Positions 10,901 to 25,900 of a stretch of DNA of 64,000 nt are shown in pieces. Position 1 is the first letter of the stretch, and every line of letters starts with the position of its first letter. A program made the position numbers and the translations under genes. Source of the DNA: Dermacentor variabilis (taxonomy: Eukaryota > Arthropoda > Arachnida > Ixodida > Ixodidae); contig NC_134574.1 of assembly GCF_050947875.1 (NCBI RefSeq), forward strand, positions 102,209,469 through 102,273,468. Direction: 5' to 3'. A model generated the notes under the pieces. That model worked only from the letters and a program-made list of their open reading frames with translations, made no database searches and had not been told where the DNA came from.

Positions 10901-13900
10901 TTGAAACGGCTTTATGACTGTGAAAATTGTTCAAATTCAAGAAAATGTGACATTATTAATGCGACAGTTTGCAATAATTGCGCAAGTGCGCAAGGTCTGT
11001 TGCCTTGTGCGTTTAGAAATATAGTACTGCTTCGAAATTTAGGCTGACAAAGGTAGGTAAGGCGCAGTAAACAAAGCCGCAATAACGTCTGAAGCCACAA
11101 GCATGAAGATCAGACAAATCCGTTTACTAACCATCAATTCCCACGCTACCTGCACGCTAGCAGCATCATGCACAGTTTCCTTCTAGCAATATTAAGTAGG
11201 AAATTCTATGTCCCCTGCTGTGGTCGCTTAGTGGCTGTGGTGTTCGGCTGCTAAGCACGAGTTTACAGGATTGAATCCCGGCCATGTAGGTTGCATTTCG
11301 ATGGGAGCTAAATGCAAAAACACCCGTCCATGTACTTAGATTTAGGTGCCCAGATGAGCCCAAAGAACCCCAGATGGTCAAAATTTCTGGAGTCCCCCAC
11401 TACGGGGCGCGCCTCATAATCTGATCATGGTTTTGGCTCATAAAGCCCCATAACTTAATTTTTTTTTTAGGGAACTCTGTGTCTTGTTTCACTGCTGTTG
11501 GTTGCTGCAATCCTCCATCTTCCTGTGAACCTCTCTCTTGTTTGAACTGTTTAGTGATGCACTCTAGGTATAAAGTGAACACTTTGAAACGTAAACGAAG
11601 ACATTTGCCATCATGAAGTGACTTTTCTATTCCAAACAGGACCAAGTACCTATTCACTTGGCCACGTCCCCACTACCCGACTGCCACGACATTGGCGAGG
11701 AATTGAACAGGCTCAAAGCGGCCCTCAGCCAGCAGCTCGATAACAGCGGCCGGCCTGAATGCCTCATACAGGCCGAGTTCACGGTGGGCACGGACACCAA
11801 CGACGAGCTCCCAACCATCACCGGCACTACACCGGCGACGCCAATTCCTTCGGTTCCTATGACCGAGCCGCGGCGGCTCTCCACGACTCGGATGCACAAG
11901 CCCTCTCCCATGTTGGCGTCGCGGCAGCAACCCCAGGAGTCCATCGGCGTACAGACTGAGGCGGCTATCACTGGTTGTGAGGAGAATGAAGAAGACAGGG
12001 TTGAACTGGTGAACGAATCGAAGTATGTCCTGCCAAACAGCCAGCAGAACCAGCAGCAGCCACAGCAGCAGTCACAGCAGCAGCCAGGCAAGAGGAGGCG
12101 AAAGAAGAAACACCCTATCCGGCGGCGCTCACGCATCAACGAGGACCCGCACAGCCGGACATCCACGCCTGCCACCGACGATCAGGACATCTTTCAGATG
12201 GACAGCGACTTCGAGGAAGAACGCAGCGGCAGCACCGCCATCGGCATCACCGCGCCATCGTCTTCCTCGCCCTCGCCGCAGATGACACCGTCGACTTCGA
12301 CGGCTGCGGTTGCCATGTTTATGAGTCGGTCTGTCACCATGCCGGCGGACATTAATGCGGCACGCGAGGAGTGGCAGCGGACCATGACACCCAAGAGGCT
12401 GTCGGTGACGTTTCCCGCCGGCGGGGGTGCGTTCCATCCGTACAGCGACGGAGACTTAACTCCGCCACGCAGGTATGGCAGTGCTGGAACATTCTTACCA
12501 TTGCATGTGGTATACTCGAAGGGACCAATTTGAGGTATACTATTTTAGTGATGAAATTGTTAATGCTGTCTGTGGTCTGTGGTTTTATGCGTTGAAATAG
12601 CATTTGCAGAGATCATGCTTTTTCTTTTATGATAAGTGAAAACAAGACAGTCATGTTTATGGAAGCTTTGGTAGGCTTGTCATTTCTGCCACAGCAAAAA
12701 CTGACTGAGAGAGAGTAGTAGTGTTAGACCTTTTATGAAAAGTGAATGTACATTACAATAAAACAAAGCCATAAACTTGCTATCAGTTTTATACCGCTTA
12801 CATGTGCAACAGGAGGACTATAATGCAGTTCTGTATAAAGGGCTACATAAAGCGTTACGTTGCAGATGAGGAATCTACGAAATAAAAAGCAGCGATTGCA
12901 CATAATTGAAATTCGCTTCAGAAGGCTTGAACGTTTGACTGGCTCATTTTATGTGGCCTTCTAATTCACAGTGTACACGATGGGTATTCTTGCAACATAG
13001 CATAGTAGGATCGAAAAACCAGTAATTGTGTGAAAAAACCAGTAATTGTGTGACTCAGACTGGCATGTGGCATCATTTGCGAAAACTGAACTGTGCTGGT
13101 CCGAAGCTGGACATGTGGCAATGCTAACTCTTTAAAATGATTGTATAGCCATGTTCCTTTGTTTAACTTATGCCTTCCTGTTTCCTTTCCAATGTCTCTT
13201 TCATTCTAACTTTCAGCTCCTCATTTTTTATTCCCTTATGCTACATTTTTTCCAACGACACGAGACAGTTCAGGTGTCCGCTGTAAAGTGAGGCAGTTAC
13301 CCGCAGCCCTTCCTTTCCTCTGCTCCCATCAGTCATTTTCTATTAAAGGCAATAAATTACTACTACTACTACTACTACTGCTACTACTGCTACTATCTAC
13401 TAGTACTACTACTAGACAGTTCTGGCCACATGGAATCTGACGGAACCCTTCCTGCAGCCCTCACAACTCGAGGCCCTCGAGCCCCAAGTCCGACACGGAG
13501 TACGAGAACCAGATGATGGATGCCAACAGCCAGACGGAGGAGAACACCATCAGCTGGACGTGGGGCGAGCTTCCGCACATTCCGAACGCGTCGCGGTTCT
13601 CCCAAGAGGAGATCAGCGCGGCGACGTCTGCCATGAACAGCGGTGTCCTCAGGCTCTCTAGGGACAGCCAGGATTCCAAGCACCTGGGCCCTCTGTCCTC
13701 GGATGAGGAGGACGCTACAGAGAAGCTGGGTGAGTGATTGAGTACATGTAAGAGGGACTCTACATTGAAGCATTACCATAGCCTAGGCTGGTAAACTAGA
13801 CTTGCGAAGTATCGAATATTCAGTCTCATTCATAGCAGAAGCTCAGCAAGTGAGAAAGTGACACCAGCTTTTGATGTTCCTAGGCTGACTTCCCTTTATG

Positions 13901-16900
13901 TGATGTCATGACATAAGGGGAAGTTCATGACTACCCGCCACGGACTTTGACAGCACCTAGTGAGGGCTAATCAGTTGCATGTTAGTTGTAAGCAAGGTTT
14001 CAACCTGGTAACTTCTAAGGTAAAGATCTTTGTATAATGTAAATGGGGGGGGGGACATAAGTGGAAGTATGATAAAATTCTGTTGCCTCACAAAAAAATA
14101 AGAAAGTGCTGCTGTTTGGACACAGAAAATTCAATATTGGAAATTTATTCTTCATTTGCTCTGCTAACAACTGCTGTTTTCTTCCCCGCCAAGGAAATGC
14201 TAATAGACTTTGGAATATGTTTATACCAGTCTAAACTGATTCTATGCTTCTTTTTTCATTTGGAACCTTGATTTATTTATAGGTTAAAAAGGGTCATGAG
14301 CCACATCCAGTTCATTGGCAGCATTTTGTTCCTCACCAACAATGCAATAATATTGGGCCCAATTTTAGATGCTACGCTATCACTGAGAGTGATTTGGATG
14401 GACGATGATAATGCAGTCTGCTGCTCACTTGCGCGCTTGTTGATGCTGTGCTTTTCTGGTAAGGTATGAATGTTTTTTTTTTCCCCCTTTGTTTTTCCTT
14501 GCATGTGCTTGTGACAGTTGGGGAAGGTGGCAAGCCCTCGATGCTGGGCGGAGTGCTAAGCTTCATGAAGCCGACAAAAAAGCAGAAGGAGGACATGGCG
14601 ACGGCCAAGGACGGCATCTTTCTAGATGACCTCGACCCTAGGGAACTAGACCCTGAGGTTGCAGCCCTCTACTTCCCAAAGTTTAGGTAAGGGAGTGTGT
14701 TAATCAATTTGCTCCTGGTGTCGTTTACTTCAGCTCATCTATTGCAGTCACTGCTGCAAGGGAAATATTGCACGTGCTCATAACGTCGTGTGCAAATACA
14801 CAGGACTAAGACACTGACATGGTTAGCATGGCCAGACGTCAATGAAATAGCTCCAGGCGGGGCTTCGCATGTGAAGCTTCCTTAGTCAGCCACTGTAATA
14901 CCTCAGTCACACCGACATGCCAAAGGTCGTTTGAAGAGGAGTGTAGAGCTTTCAAAGGAGCATTATTTCAAGTGATATGTGTCAGTGCTACATGGTCGCC
15001 TTGAAACTCTAAACAGAAACCGCAATGTATCCTTGGCACTGCCATCGCCTCCAAATTAAAAAAAAAAGGGCCCAAATACGTTTTAGAATAAATTTGTGCC
15101 ATATCTTTTTCTGGAATATTCACTTCTCGTAATACATTGAAGCACCAAAACAAAGTGCACGCATAGTAAAGGTGTTACTTCATCAAATACATAGGTATTA
15201 ATTGTAATGATGGCCACCGTGTGTACTGCTTTGTACACCGCATGCTGGCGCAGGTTGGCATCGATCGTTCGGTGTTGCCCTTGCTACACTGTACCCTTGC
15301 TTCAGTTGGTATTTTCACTTTGTTTTCTCAAACCAACAATTGTGAAGATGAGCGACGATGTTGAAGATGGGAGAAAAAAACAATGAAATAGTACTGGCAA
15401 TCACTGCAGTGTCATCACTAGAAATAGACGTCGAGGCAGCAAGCAAAAAGGTGTGCGATATACGTGGCGTCTCATCGCCAACAACTGCCTACCGACGGCT
15501 CTGGCTTCATCACGGAATGCAGTTCAGCGACGGGTCTGGGCCTGTCGTAGATGCGATAAAAAAAAAAAAAAACTAAAGAGCGAGAATGACGAGGGACCAA
15601 AAAGAAAGTAATGATGTGCAGAAAAAGCAGAGGAGACTTCGATGTGTAGCACCTGATAACCAAATCGCACATGGCAACTGTGTTGTGCCGATGTTGCTGC
15701 TGACGACGGGCCGGACCGCCGTTAGTGTACTGGTGCGTTCATGATTGAGATTGCGGGTGTCCCAAAAGTGTTTAATGCTACTTAGTAACTTGTTCTGAAT
15801 GGAAAAATTTCAATTTACGATTTCAGCCCTACAGATTTCAACTATACAGATTTTTTTTATTCTCTTGGATACTCTCTAGGCTCGAGAGTATTTATTCCCT
15901 TGAGATATCAAAGTACGAGTGTGGCCTCCTTTGACTCAAAGCGCGATTCGAGTAAGCCTCCTTTGATGCAACCTGTGTGACAGCGTGCATTCTCCTTTGA
16001 AGTAAGGGACCTTTGGTTCAAAGGACTTGGAAAGTGCCTGTGTGGCTTGCGTATTAGTCCGTTCTTCTTTGCCCACTATCCCAATTGGCCTTGAGCCAGC
16101 ATTTAAATAAGTTATTCTCTCCCTCTTGTGCCGGTAGTCAAGCATCAGTTGTACGTGGGGATTCCCACATTCCACTCTTAATAGAATGTCGCACCCCATT
16201 TGTAACTGAACCCTTAATGCAGCTCTTTGCAGCGGAATACTGTGGCTGCTTTGGCAACTTGTTCTTGCCTTTTGGCTCATCCTGTGTGATCGCTCGTGCT
16301 CGTTTGAGGTAGCAGATTTTTTCTGTGATCACAGAAGATGTTTGAAGCTGGAAATTTCCTATTTGTGACTGGAAAACATAAGAAACGTAAAGGCATTTAG
16401 TAATGCAGAACAGCAGAGAAATCTAGAAAGAAAACTTTAATTTCAGGTGGGAAATAAGTAACCAGTAACCAGTTGCTTGCATAATTGCTTAGTGTTTTTC
16501 ATGCACATTCATGTAAAAGAGCGTTGTTATAACTTATAGCACTTAAGACTGTAGCGAGAGGGTTACCGTATCGGGAGGGGGGTCTAAGTTGTGCCAAAAA
16601 GCATTGAAAGCATGTGTTGCTGATGCAAACTTACCATAGAGGCTCCTTTGTTCAGACAAAACTGCTTCTTTAAAGTCTTTCTATCATCAAATGCAGCTTG
16701 TATTTCATCGCATCCAGCATTTTCTTGCCTGTGAAAACTTGGTTCTTGGTCGAAGTGACATCTGGGACATCTAAGCCTCGCTTAATATTCATCTGTAGTG
16801 TTCGTTTAAGTTGCTGCACCCTGGTTGCTTGAAGCCAGCGAATTTCAACGAACGCCATCAAGACTGTAGTCATCCTGTTGATTGCCTTTCAGGTCGGCAC

Positions 16901-19900
16901 ACTCGCCAAGAGGCAAAGACGACGACGCCGAGTCCGGCAATGGGCCGTCGTTGTCCCAGTCTCCTAACAGCGACACGGGCACCAGCCACATGACCACGCT
17001 GCACTGTCTGGACAGTGACACAGAGGAACGGCACAGCATGTTCGACTTCTGCAGGTGACCACGCTCCCCGCATCACACACTCCAGCTTTCCTGTCTCACC
17101 AAAAACGAATGGTGCAGTTCGAGCTACGAATCACATGAGCTGGCGAACAGTGAACACCAGGAAACATCTGTTGGCACATTAAGTGGATACTCACTTATAA
17201 TGACTCGCTGTTTTTTTTTTTCTTGCTTTTTTTTTTCGGACTATGTTCAGTATAACCTCGTTGATACGATCCTGTTACGTACGATTTCCCAGCACCAGTG
17301 TTCATGATTGAGAACACAAAAAGTGGCCCGTTACAATTGCACCTTTTCTTTTTGTTTTACCAGCTCATACATTCTTGGAAAACGCTATCTTTCAGCACCA
17401 CCGTTCAGCGCATCACCAAACTACAGTCATAGATACGTTTCCTGGCGATTAGATCGCACGTGAACGTGAAAAGGACTCGAGGCACGCGCGATCAACGCAG
17501 TAGCTGCCTGCCGCAGCAGCTTCCCTGCGAAACTTGCCCACCCATCTCCAGTGAAAACGCCAGCATACAATTGGGTTCCTATTCCAGCATCAACAAATGT
17601 TCTCTCTTAGGTCATCACACATTCACAGATATTGTGCCGTTAAAAGCATACTGCATGCTTTTAAAAAGTAGGTGATAACCCTGATGGCCTGCCATTCCCT
17701 GCTGAAAGCAGCACGAAGGGAGCATCACGTTTCGCCCTGGTGGCATCGTATTCCGGTGTTGCCCACCCACTCAGTTTCGTTTTGGTTTCTCGTCAGCATC
17801 TTAAAATGTTCCGTAATTGAAAAACCACAAAGTGCATGTCGGGACACTTGGGTCTTGCCAGCCCGACGCGTATTAGCGTCTCTTGCCGCAACTTTTCTCA
17901 CCGAGCAGGCATGCGATAACTTCCTGCCAAAATACCTCTTCCGAAGAAGCTGTTGACTCGGGGCCAAATTCATGGTGCGCTAGTGCCGATGTCGCAAGAA
18001 TGACAGTGCACATCTTGAGCCCCATTACTTTGGTGAATGTCGGCATCTTATGCTGCAACAATTCGTGTAATGCTTTGAATTGTGTAGATGTCAACTACAC
18101 TTGAGCCTGCCGAATGTTTTAGTCATTGCGGGTTGTACATTTTCCCAATTAGTGCATTTTTTTCCTGGCGTTTTCTTTCTTTCCATAACGTATGAATGAG
18201 GCTCTACTGTACTGCTCTGTTCACAGAAATTTGTTATGAATTTTAACTGACCTGAAGCTAGGAATCCAAATGCTTTTCGCAAAGTTTGTCTCTTTGTATA
18301 CTGTGTAACTAATAAGAAAAAGTAAAATTTACTCACTTGCTTTCACCTTTTTAAGAGCTTTCTGTTTTTACTGCCCGAAACAGGCACAAGTACTCGGACC
18401 TTGCCATGTCCCTGTGCGGGGGACTCCAGGACTGCGAAAAGTCCATGATGGAGGAGAAGTTTGCTCACTTCCTGATCACGTACGACACCTTCTGCGAGAA
18501 CCCGGACGTGCTCAACAACCCGGACCTTGTAATTCGAATGGGCGGAAAGTACGTTGACTGCGTCTCTTGAGATTTCTTGTGAACTGGATGGTTTGTTTAC
18601 TGATGAGGGGTTCAGCTTAAGTCATTTGACTAGTGCTAAAATGCGACAAAAATTGACTGCGTAGTATTTAGCTGTACTCGTTCCAATTTTGATGGTACGT
18701 AAGTGGTTCAATGCAAAAACTTGGGCAGCTTCCAGAAAACAAGATGGTGGATGGAAAAAAAAAACACTCCGGGCCAATGAAAGGAAACATAATGTATCCT
18801 GTGGCATCATCATAATCATCAGCCTATTTTTATCTCCACTGCAGGACGAAGGCCTCTCCCTGCGATCTCCAATTGTCCCCGTGTTAGGCTAGCCAATTGC
18901 AACTTTGGCACGGAAAAGCTTAATTAAATCAATAGCCTTAATTAGCTACTTAATCCAAGTGCATGCATTATATGTGCTTGGTTGTTTGTTATGTTAAGGT
19001 GGCCCGGAACCACTTTTTATCAAAGTGGAGAAAGGCATTTGAAGTGAAAATAGGCCATTTCAGAAATATACTGCCACAAAAAGTGCTTCAATGCGTTCAG
19101 CAGAAGCGTAGTTATCTTCAATCAAACATGGCCTCCGCTGTGCACCCGTTCCTTCTTCAATGCCTTGCACTGCAAAGGCTATGGTGCAGTGGAGTATGCC
19201 CGCAACGCTCTACATTCTAAATGTGACCGTGGCGCGCAGTCCAAATTTCATTTCAGATGGCCATAACTTTTGCCTTTGGTGCCTACAAGGTGCTAAACAC
19301 AAGCCAAACGCAATTGTCCTCAGAGGGCCGCAGTGCGCTTAGCCAGTAGACTCGTGACGGCATCCCGCGGCGGCTGCCGGTATCTATGTCACGTAGCCGA
19401 CCACAGCTTGATGTCAGCTATCGGCGAATAGCAGCCGTCTAAGGAAAGGATGAAATAAAGCATCTGGTGACGAAATAAAGGGCCCAGAAGAGAGTGAGGA
19501 CAAGGCCTTATGCTGAAAAGAGAGTGCTTGTGAAAAAAGTGACTTTGCAACCCACTTCCAAGCTCCACGCACTGCGTACGACAGAAAAACTTGGCCGAGA
19601 GGTTCGCAGCAGCGTATGCTGCTCGCGGACTTTGTCATTTCACCAAACCCAAGAAGTGGTTCAGGGCCCTTGTAAAGATTACTTTTTTTGTGTGTATTTT
19701 GTTCTATTTTTCTGAGTGTATTAACCCTCCACGCACCATGCACTAATACAAAATTTGGCTGAGATGTTCATAGCGGCGTATGTTATCTGCGGACGCAGCA
19801 GCGTATGCTGCTCGCGGACTTTGTCATTTCACCAAGCCCAAGAAGTGGTTCAGGGCCCTTGTAAAGATTACTTTCTTTGTGTGTATTTTGTTCTATTTTT

Positions 19901-22900
19901 CTGAGCGTATTAACCCTCCACGCACCATGCACGAATACAAAATTTGGCTGAGATGTTCACAGCGGCGTGTGTTATCTGCGGACTGCGTTTTTTCACTAAG
20001 CCCGAGCGGTGGTTCAGAACCCCTTTAATACATTCACTGCAACTGCACATTTTGAGGTTGCGATTCCCGTGCGTGATGACCCACTGGTGGGTCACTCCTC
20101 GTATTCCTCTGGTGCATCATGACCCACCAATGCATTATAAGAGAGTCGTGCTTGTGGAAAACTTCTTCACGGGGAAGAGAGCATGACCTCATGACGAGTC
20201 TGTCCAGAAACAACAGGAATGTGTCCTCTACGTCGACTTCTAGTAGTCACTTGCACTGCACACTGCAAAACCCTTCAAAGCCAGTCGGGAGGAATAGCTG
20301 CAGTGACCCACTTGTGACCCAGGTTGCAGGGAACGTGTTTATGGTGGTGCGAGATTGGTCTAGTGATTTTTCAGTTTCATCATCATGATCATCATCATTG
20401 TTGCTGCCCCTTTGTTCTCAACGATGCTGTCTGGCAGATCGATGCTGGTGACTTCACTGGCGCTTTGTAGCAAATTTTGACTAGACGTCACCTGCGCCCA
20501 ACTTTGAGGAATAAGCTCTTATGTAGCCGCTTTATTAGCAGAACATCTTCGATCAGTTTTAGAGAGTGCATTGCACCCACTCAATGTGTTCTCTGGTCTT
20601 TGGAGTATGCTGGAATCCTTCACCAACTTTTTTTTTCCATGCAGGTATTACAACTGGAGTGCCATCGCGCCACACCTGCTGTCCCTCGCCATGTTCCAGA
20701 GGCCCTTGCCAGAGGTAAGATGAGTGTTTAAAGGAATAAGAATGATAATACATAAATGGCTCCAAGGATTTTTTAAGTTCTCCTAACTCAATTACTGCAG
20801 TGAGCAGTTGAACCAATCAAGAGTCTTCTAAACAGTCTTTATATATTTTTAATTATATATGCCATGTAACATTTCAAACCTACATTGCATTTGATAGGGT
20901 TCTTGCAGCGGCAGGGAGCCTTTGGCTCCGGTTTGTCCAAAAAAGCGGTCTGTGGGAGTGAGAAATTTTGTTCAGAATCACCGTTGCGCGGCTTTAAGAG
21001 TTTGAATTCACGGAAGTTTTTCTTTTTCTATTCAAATACTGCGGACTTTGCTGGGGCCAATGTAACAGTTCAAATGATCTGTCACTTCAAATGAAGAGAT
21101 TTCAAATTGTCGTGATTTCACTGTAGTTGGAGCATTTCTGTTTAACAGAGCAGACTCCACTACTTCTCTGCGTCAATCTTGAAATTTCAACATAGCGGGC
21201 CACCGAAAAGCCCAAATTTCCACCTTTGTGAGATTCATAACAACAGTAAAGAACTCGAACTCTTGTTGCGTTCGTTCAGTGTCAGTTTTTATTTTTTGTG
21301 CTCCTCAGAAAACTCTGGACAGGCTGGCAGACATCCACATGCCCAAGAAGAAGAAGAAGGCGACCTACTCGTGGTGGTCTTGGGGCCGAACTGGAGGAGC
21401 CAAGCCTGACGGCGTTAACAAGCCAGATTCTCAGGTAGGCTCTGTTTGCTCTTGTTCTGACTCTTTTTCTGTTGTTCCTTTCTTTTTTTCATTTTTCAAT
21501 TACGAGTGGAAGAATGGGAACTAAAGGAAAACATGGAATATCGGTCTCGCTCTGCACTGACTGACGTCTGCCACGGTAGATGGCTTTTCTGTTTTTTTTT
21601 TTAATTTTGTCATCGCAAAGCAGAAAGGGACAAGTCACATGCGCATGTGCCTTGTCCTTTCCTGTGTAGCAGTTAAGTACATTGAATATGCTGGACCAAC
21701 TTGCCCGAACTACTAACTTTGTTAACTACTTTTTGGTAGTTTGGTAACTACTAACTTTACTGCTACTGACGTTTTCCATTAGGCAATTGTGGCACAATTT
21801 ACAAGCACCTCATCTCTGTGCTCTGCTCGACTAGGCCCACATCCACCTAGAAAAACAAGGAGTTCATGTGATTCAAGCCACTTTCTAAAAACAAATTGTT
21901 TCGTATCACCAATGCGTGCATTATTCGTGCCCAAAGGGAATTAGTTATAATTGCGTAAGCTGGCACTAGTATGAATCGTTAAATTGCAGTGCGTTGAATT
22001 TTGGGGTGTGGTGTAATGTTCAGTCGACTTAATTAAGCTGACACAGATGAATTTATTTCTTATTTCCCTCTCTCTCTTTTGACGTGAGTTTGAGCACACT
22101 TAACAAAGGTGCAGCTCTTTTGTGGTGTTGTGGTGCCGACGTGATCATCCATTGTCCCTTGCAGCATAGCGACGAGAACTTGGGTGTCAGCGACGGCAGC
22201 GAAGGCCCGGATGTTGTTGTGAAGGCACAAGAGCCTGTCGTTACTCCTTGCAGAGACGAAGTGATTCTCATCGATCCCCCGCACTCCATACCACTTGACA
22301 AAATGTAAGAACCTGCGCATCTCTAATACGCAGTTTGTTTGTTTATTTATTATGCATGCCTCAATCGTCCCATCGAGAGACATTATATCAGAAGTGGGTG
22401 TGTGAAGGGTAAGACTGATGATGGTGTGGTGGCCATCTGTCACTTTGCTGTGCTTCCGTCACTTTGCCTGCCTCGCTGGGGGGGGGGGGGGGGGAGGGGA
22501 GGTCGTATTAAACTGGATTTTCGGAGCCAGGGGCGGCGACTCCCATGGTGAGGCACTGCAAACTGACGTATGGTCACTACAGTGGCAGTACTACAAAGCA
22601 CTCGATGGCAGGCAGGTACACTGGATTGCTGAACAGTGCAGTTTGTCTTGTACGGCCACTATGGTCATGGCTGATTTGGAGGGAAAGAAATGACTGCAGG
22701 AACATGGTGGTGTGGGCACCTGGCAAGATCATGGTTTTAGGGATAGCCTGTGCAATGTACACGACAGGCTTGTTGAGTCAGCTTACTGTCACTTGATATG
22801 GAATGTGAAAATCCAGGATAAAGACAGGCGAGAAAATCGGCGACGAGAGGCAAATGTAGAACAGTCTTAGTGAGGAGGCGGTGGTGCGAGTGGTTTTTTT

Positions 22901-25900
22901 AGACTAATTCGTACAGTACCGTTCCGACTGGATTCGATAGTCTGTAATTTAGTCCGTCAGTTGTCTCTGTCTATGTGTTAAAACATTCTGCTGGGAAAAT
23001 CCATCGTCTGAGTTTGCATTTGGGATTGCTTACCCACTCCTTTCTGTAATGCCCGAATGTCCCCGAAAGTAAATGAAATGAAACGCAAAATTTGCGTCCC
23101 ATAAGCTTTTGTGGCCAACAGCACATGTTATGTTAAAGAAACTCGTACTTACGTTGCCCCTGCTGGGAAATAGGGGTGCGTTTCATTCATTGCTGCACCA
23201 CTGCAAAGCGGGAAAGTTGTGTGTGGTGAAATTTTCTTTTTCAAGTAACAGAAAGGCACCGCGTGGTCTCTGTGTATTGCAGTGAAGTGTCACGCGAGTG
23301 CAAGGAGGAGCAGTACGCGTCGACGTCGAGCGAAGCGGAGACCTCTGACACACACGGCAGGGCGAGTTCTGAGCACCGTAAGGTGCCCAGGGAGAAGCGG
23401 CCCTACTTCTGCGACAAGTTCAAGAAGTCCCTTCGCCTTTCGTCCGACGAAATTGTGAGCCTCTCGTGTCGTGTGCTGCTGCTGTGTGGATTTCTTCGCA
23501 TTTTGGACGTTTTGGAGTACAGTCACTGATCGATAACTTGGTTGCCTGATTTTTCGAAACCTGCTCAATAATTCTGACTTCTCAGCGGCACTACCGCCAA
23601 CTCTACAGAGCGGCGTTGCACTCTGGAGCTCGAGGTCATGGGTTCAGTCCAGGCCGCGGCGCCCCCATTTCAGTGGGGGCGAAAGGCAACAACGCTCGTG
23701 TGCTAAGATGCAGTTAAAGGACCCCGGGTGGTCAAAATTAATGCCGAGTCCCCCACTATGGCGTGTGCTTCATTCACAGATTGTGGGTTCGGCCCATAAA
23801 GCCACAGAATTAATAATAATAATAACAATAAACTCTGTAGAGCCAATGTATAGGGCAGCAGAAAATTTTGGCTGCCACACGGTACGTCTCCTGGGTTTCC
23901 GAACTGATCCTCATGTGCGAGGCCACAAAAATGGCAGCCGCGATAAAGGTTGCCATCATTCAGGCTGTTGTCTGTCCCCTAATTTCATTATCAAGGGAGT
24001 TCTTTGGCAACTCCGGGCACCGAGGTATTTTATGTAGCCACTGTAAAGAGCGCTTTGTCAACTCAAAACCACACTACAACTTAGATCGCCATCTCCCAAA
24101 GTAGAGCTGGCTAGGACTAGCCAACGGGGGTGGCGGGCAGCAAGCCATTGCTGCTGTCTTGCCCCCATTATGTTCCTACCCACGACTACACCAGAGATCG
24201 CGTGTGAGGCAGCATGTACGGGCTGGACTGATGGACAGGTGCATCAAGCGAAATTTGGGTCCAAGAGCGGTCAGGCCGGCAACTACAGTGAATGGCTGTT
24301 TAATTCATGTGTGCGCTTACAGAATGAAATGGCATACACTTGCATGCGAGCATAAAATTAATGAGCTTCTTCTTCTTTAATGGATTTTGTGCAGCACAGC
24401 TTAAACTGATAGCGTTCCGGAATTAAAAGGACGTGTTCTCGGACAGTCACTTTCGGTCATATTGATTTCAGTGTGTGTTCATTGGTTGCTTGAGCACTAC
24501 ATCGCGCAAAAGGGATATTATCGCCATAAATGATAATCCAAGAATATGTGCCAGAATTGCATTCACAGTCTTTTCACTGCATGACAATGCACGATGGGAA
24601 AACGCTAAATGCACTTGGAGCCTCAACCATCACAAAATTTAAAGTAGATAGTATATTTGAGTAAAGCAAAACGCTGAGCAATCGTCTGTGAAAAAATTTT
24701 GTTGTGTTGGCATTGTAAGAAACAGTGAAGTGCATTTTATCATGGAAGCTTTATTTTCTTTTTCTTCTTTTCTTTTTTTTTTTACTGCCTGAATATTCTG
24801 ACATTTTTGCAGCACTCTCCATTTCTGAAAAATTGTTACCAACTGTTTTGAAGGAAACGTAGTCAGAATTGCTGGCAATGGATGCCGCTGTGCCTTTGTT
24901 GTCTTGCAGTCTCGTGACTCGGTGACAGTGTTCGTGACAGTGGTTCCCCCCCTTTTGTTCCCAGGCCAGCCTGAACCTGAAGAGTGGGCGCAATGAGGCT
25001 GTGTTCAGCGTCACCACAGCATACCAGGGCACAACACGCTGTATGTGCCACATCTACCTGTGGCGGCATGACGACAAGATCGTCATCTCGGACATTGATG
25101 GCACTATCACAAAGTGAGAGGGGCTGCTGTCATTTAGAACCGACCCTTATTTCACTCTCTCTCTTTCTCTCTCTGTCTGTATCTAATCCTTACTGTAGCG
25201 CTATGTTATTATTGGGAACTACTGCCCTTTTACAGCAGTAGCTGCTGTTATGGGTTCTTTCAGCACTCACCGTGTCCATGTGCCCCCCCTATCCATAGGC
25301 TGAACCACAAAACTAACTGTAGTCAGTGACTTAAAAATTCAGTATAAGCTCCCACAAAATGCACTAAGCCTGCTTTTCTGTGCTTCTGTATTCCGAAACA
25401 TGGTTTCCAGAAAGGCGTTATTGAAAGGTTTGCCTATGCTGCTGAGTCTCAAAAACAAGTGAACATAATTGGCTGGCACATTTCTACACAATCTCTTTGA
25501 ATGGGACAGCAGTTTACTTGCCACGACATTCTTACATTGTCAGAGACTAATGCAACCTCTGTGATTGTTTTGGGTGGCTTACTTATATTGTCTAAATGTT
25601 TGTTGGATCTCTCGTAGCAAGTTTTGAATGACAGGAAACTGAGCATATTGATAGTCGATGTTTCTTCTGTACTTTCTTTCTTCTTTTGTCTACGATTTGT
25701 AAGTCTGCTTTTCTTTCATACCACGACTCGAAACAATCTAGTACAAACAATATTGGCCAACCCATTATGGTATCAGTTTTTAATTCCATGACAGTACCTC
25801 ATTATATGATTTCTGCGGTTGAAAAGGACATTTGGTAAAGACAAATACTGAGCGAGCATTCACCCACGCCAGATTCTGAGACCGAAGTTGTTTCCAAGTG

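Noticed and set aside
11654..12175. 173-codon minus-strand frame with Cys/Gly/Ser-rich sequence
   Set aside because: Exact antisense shadow of lipin exon 3, produced by its CAG-rich and GC-rich codons.
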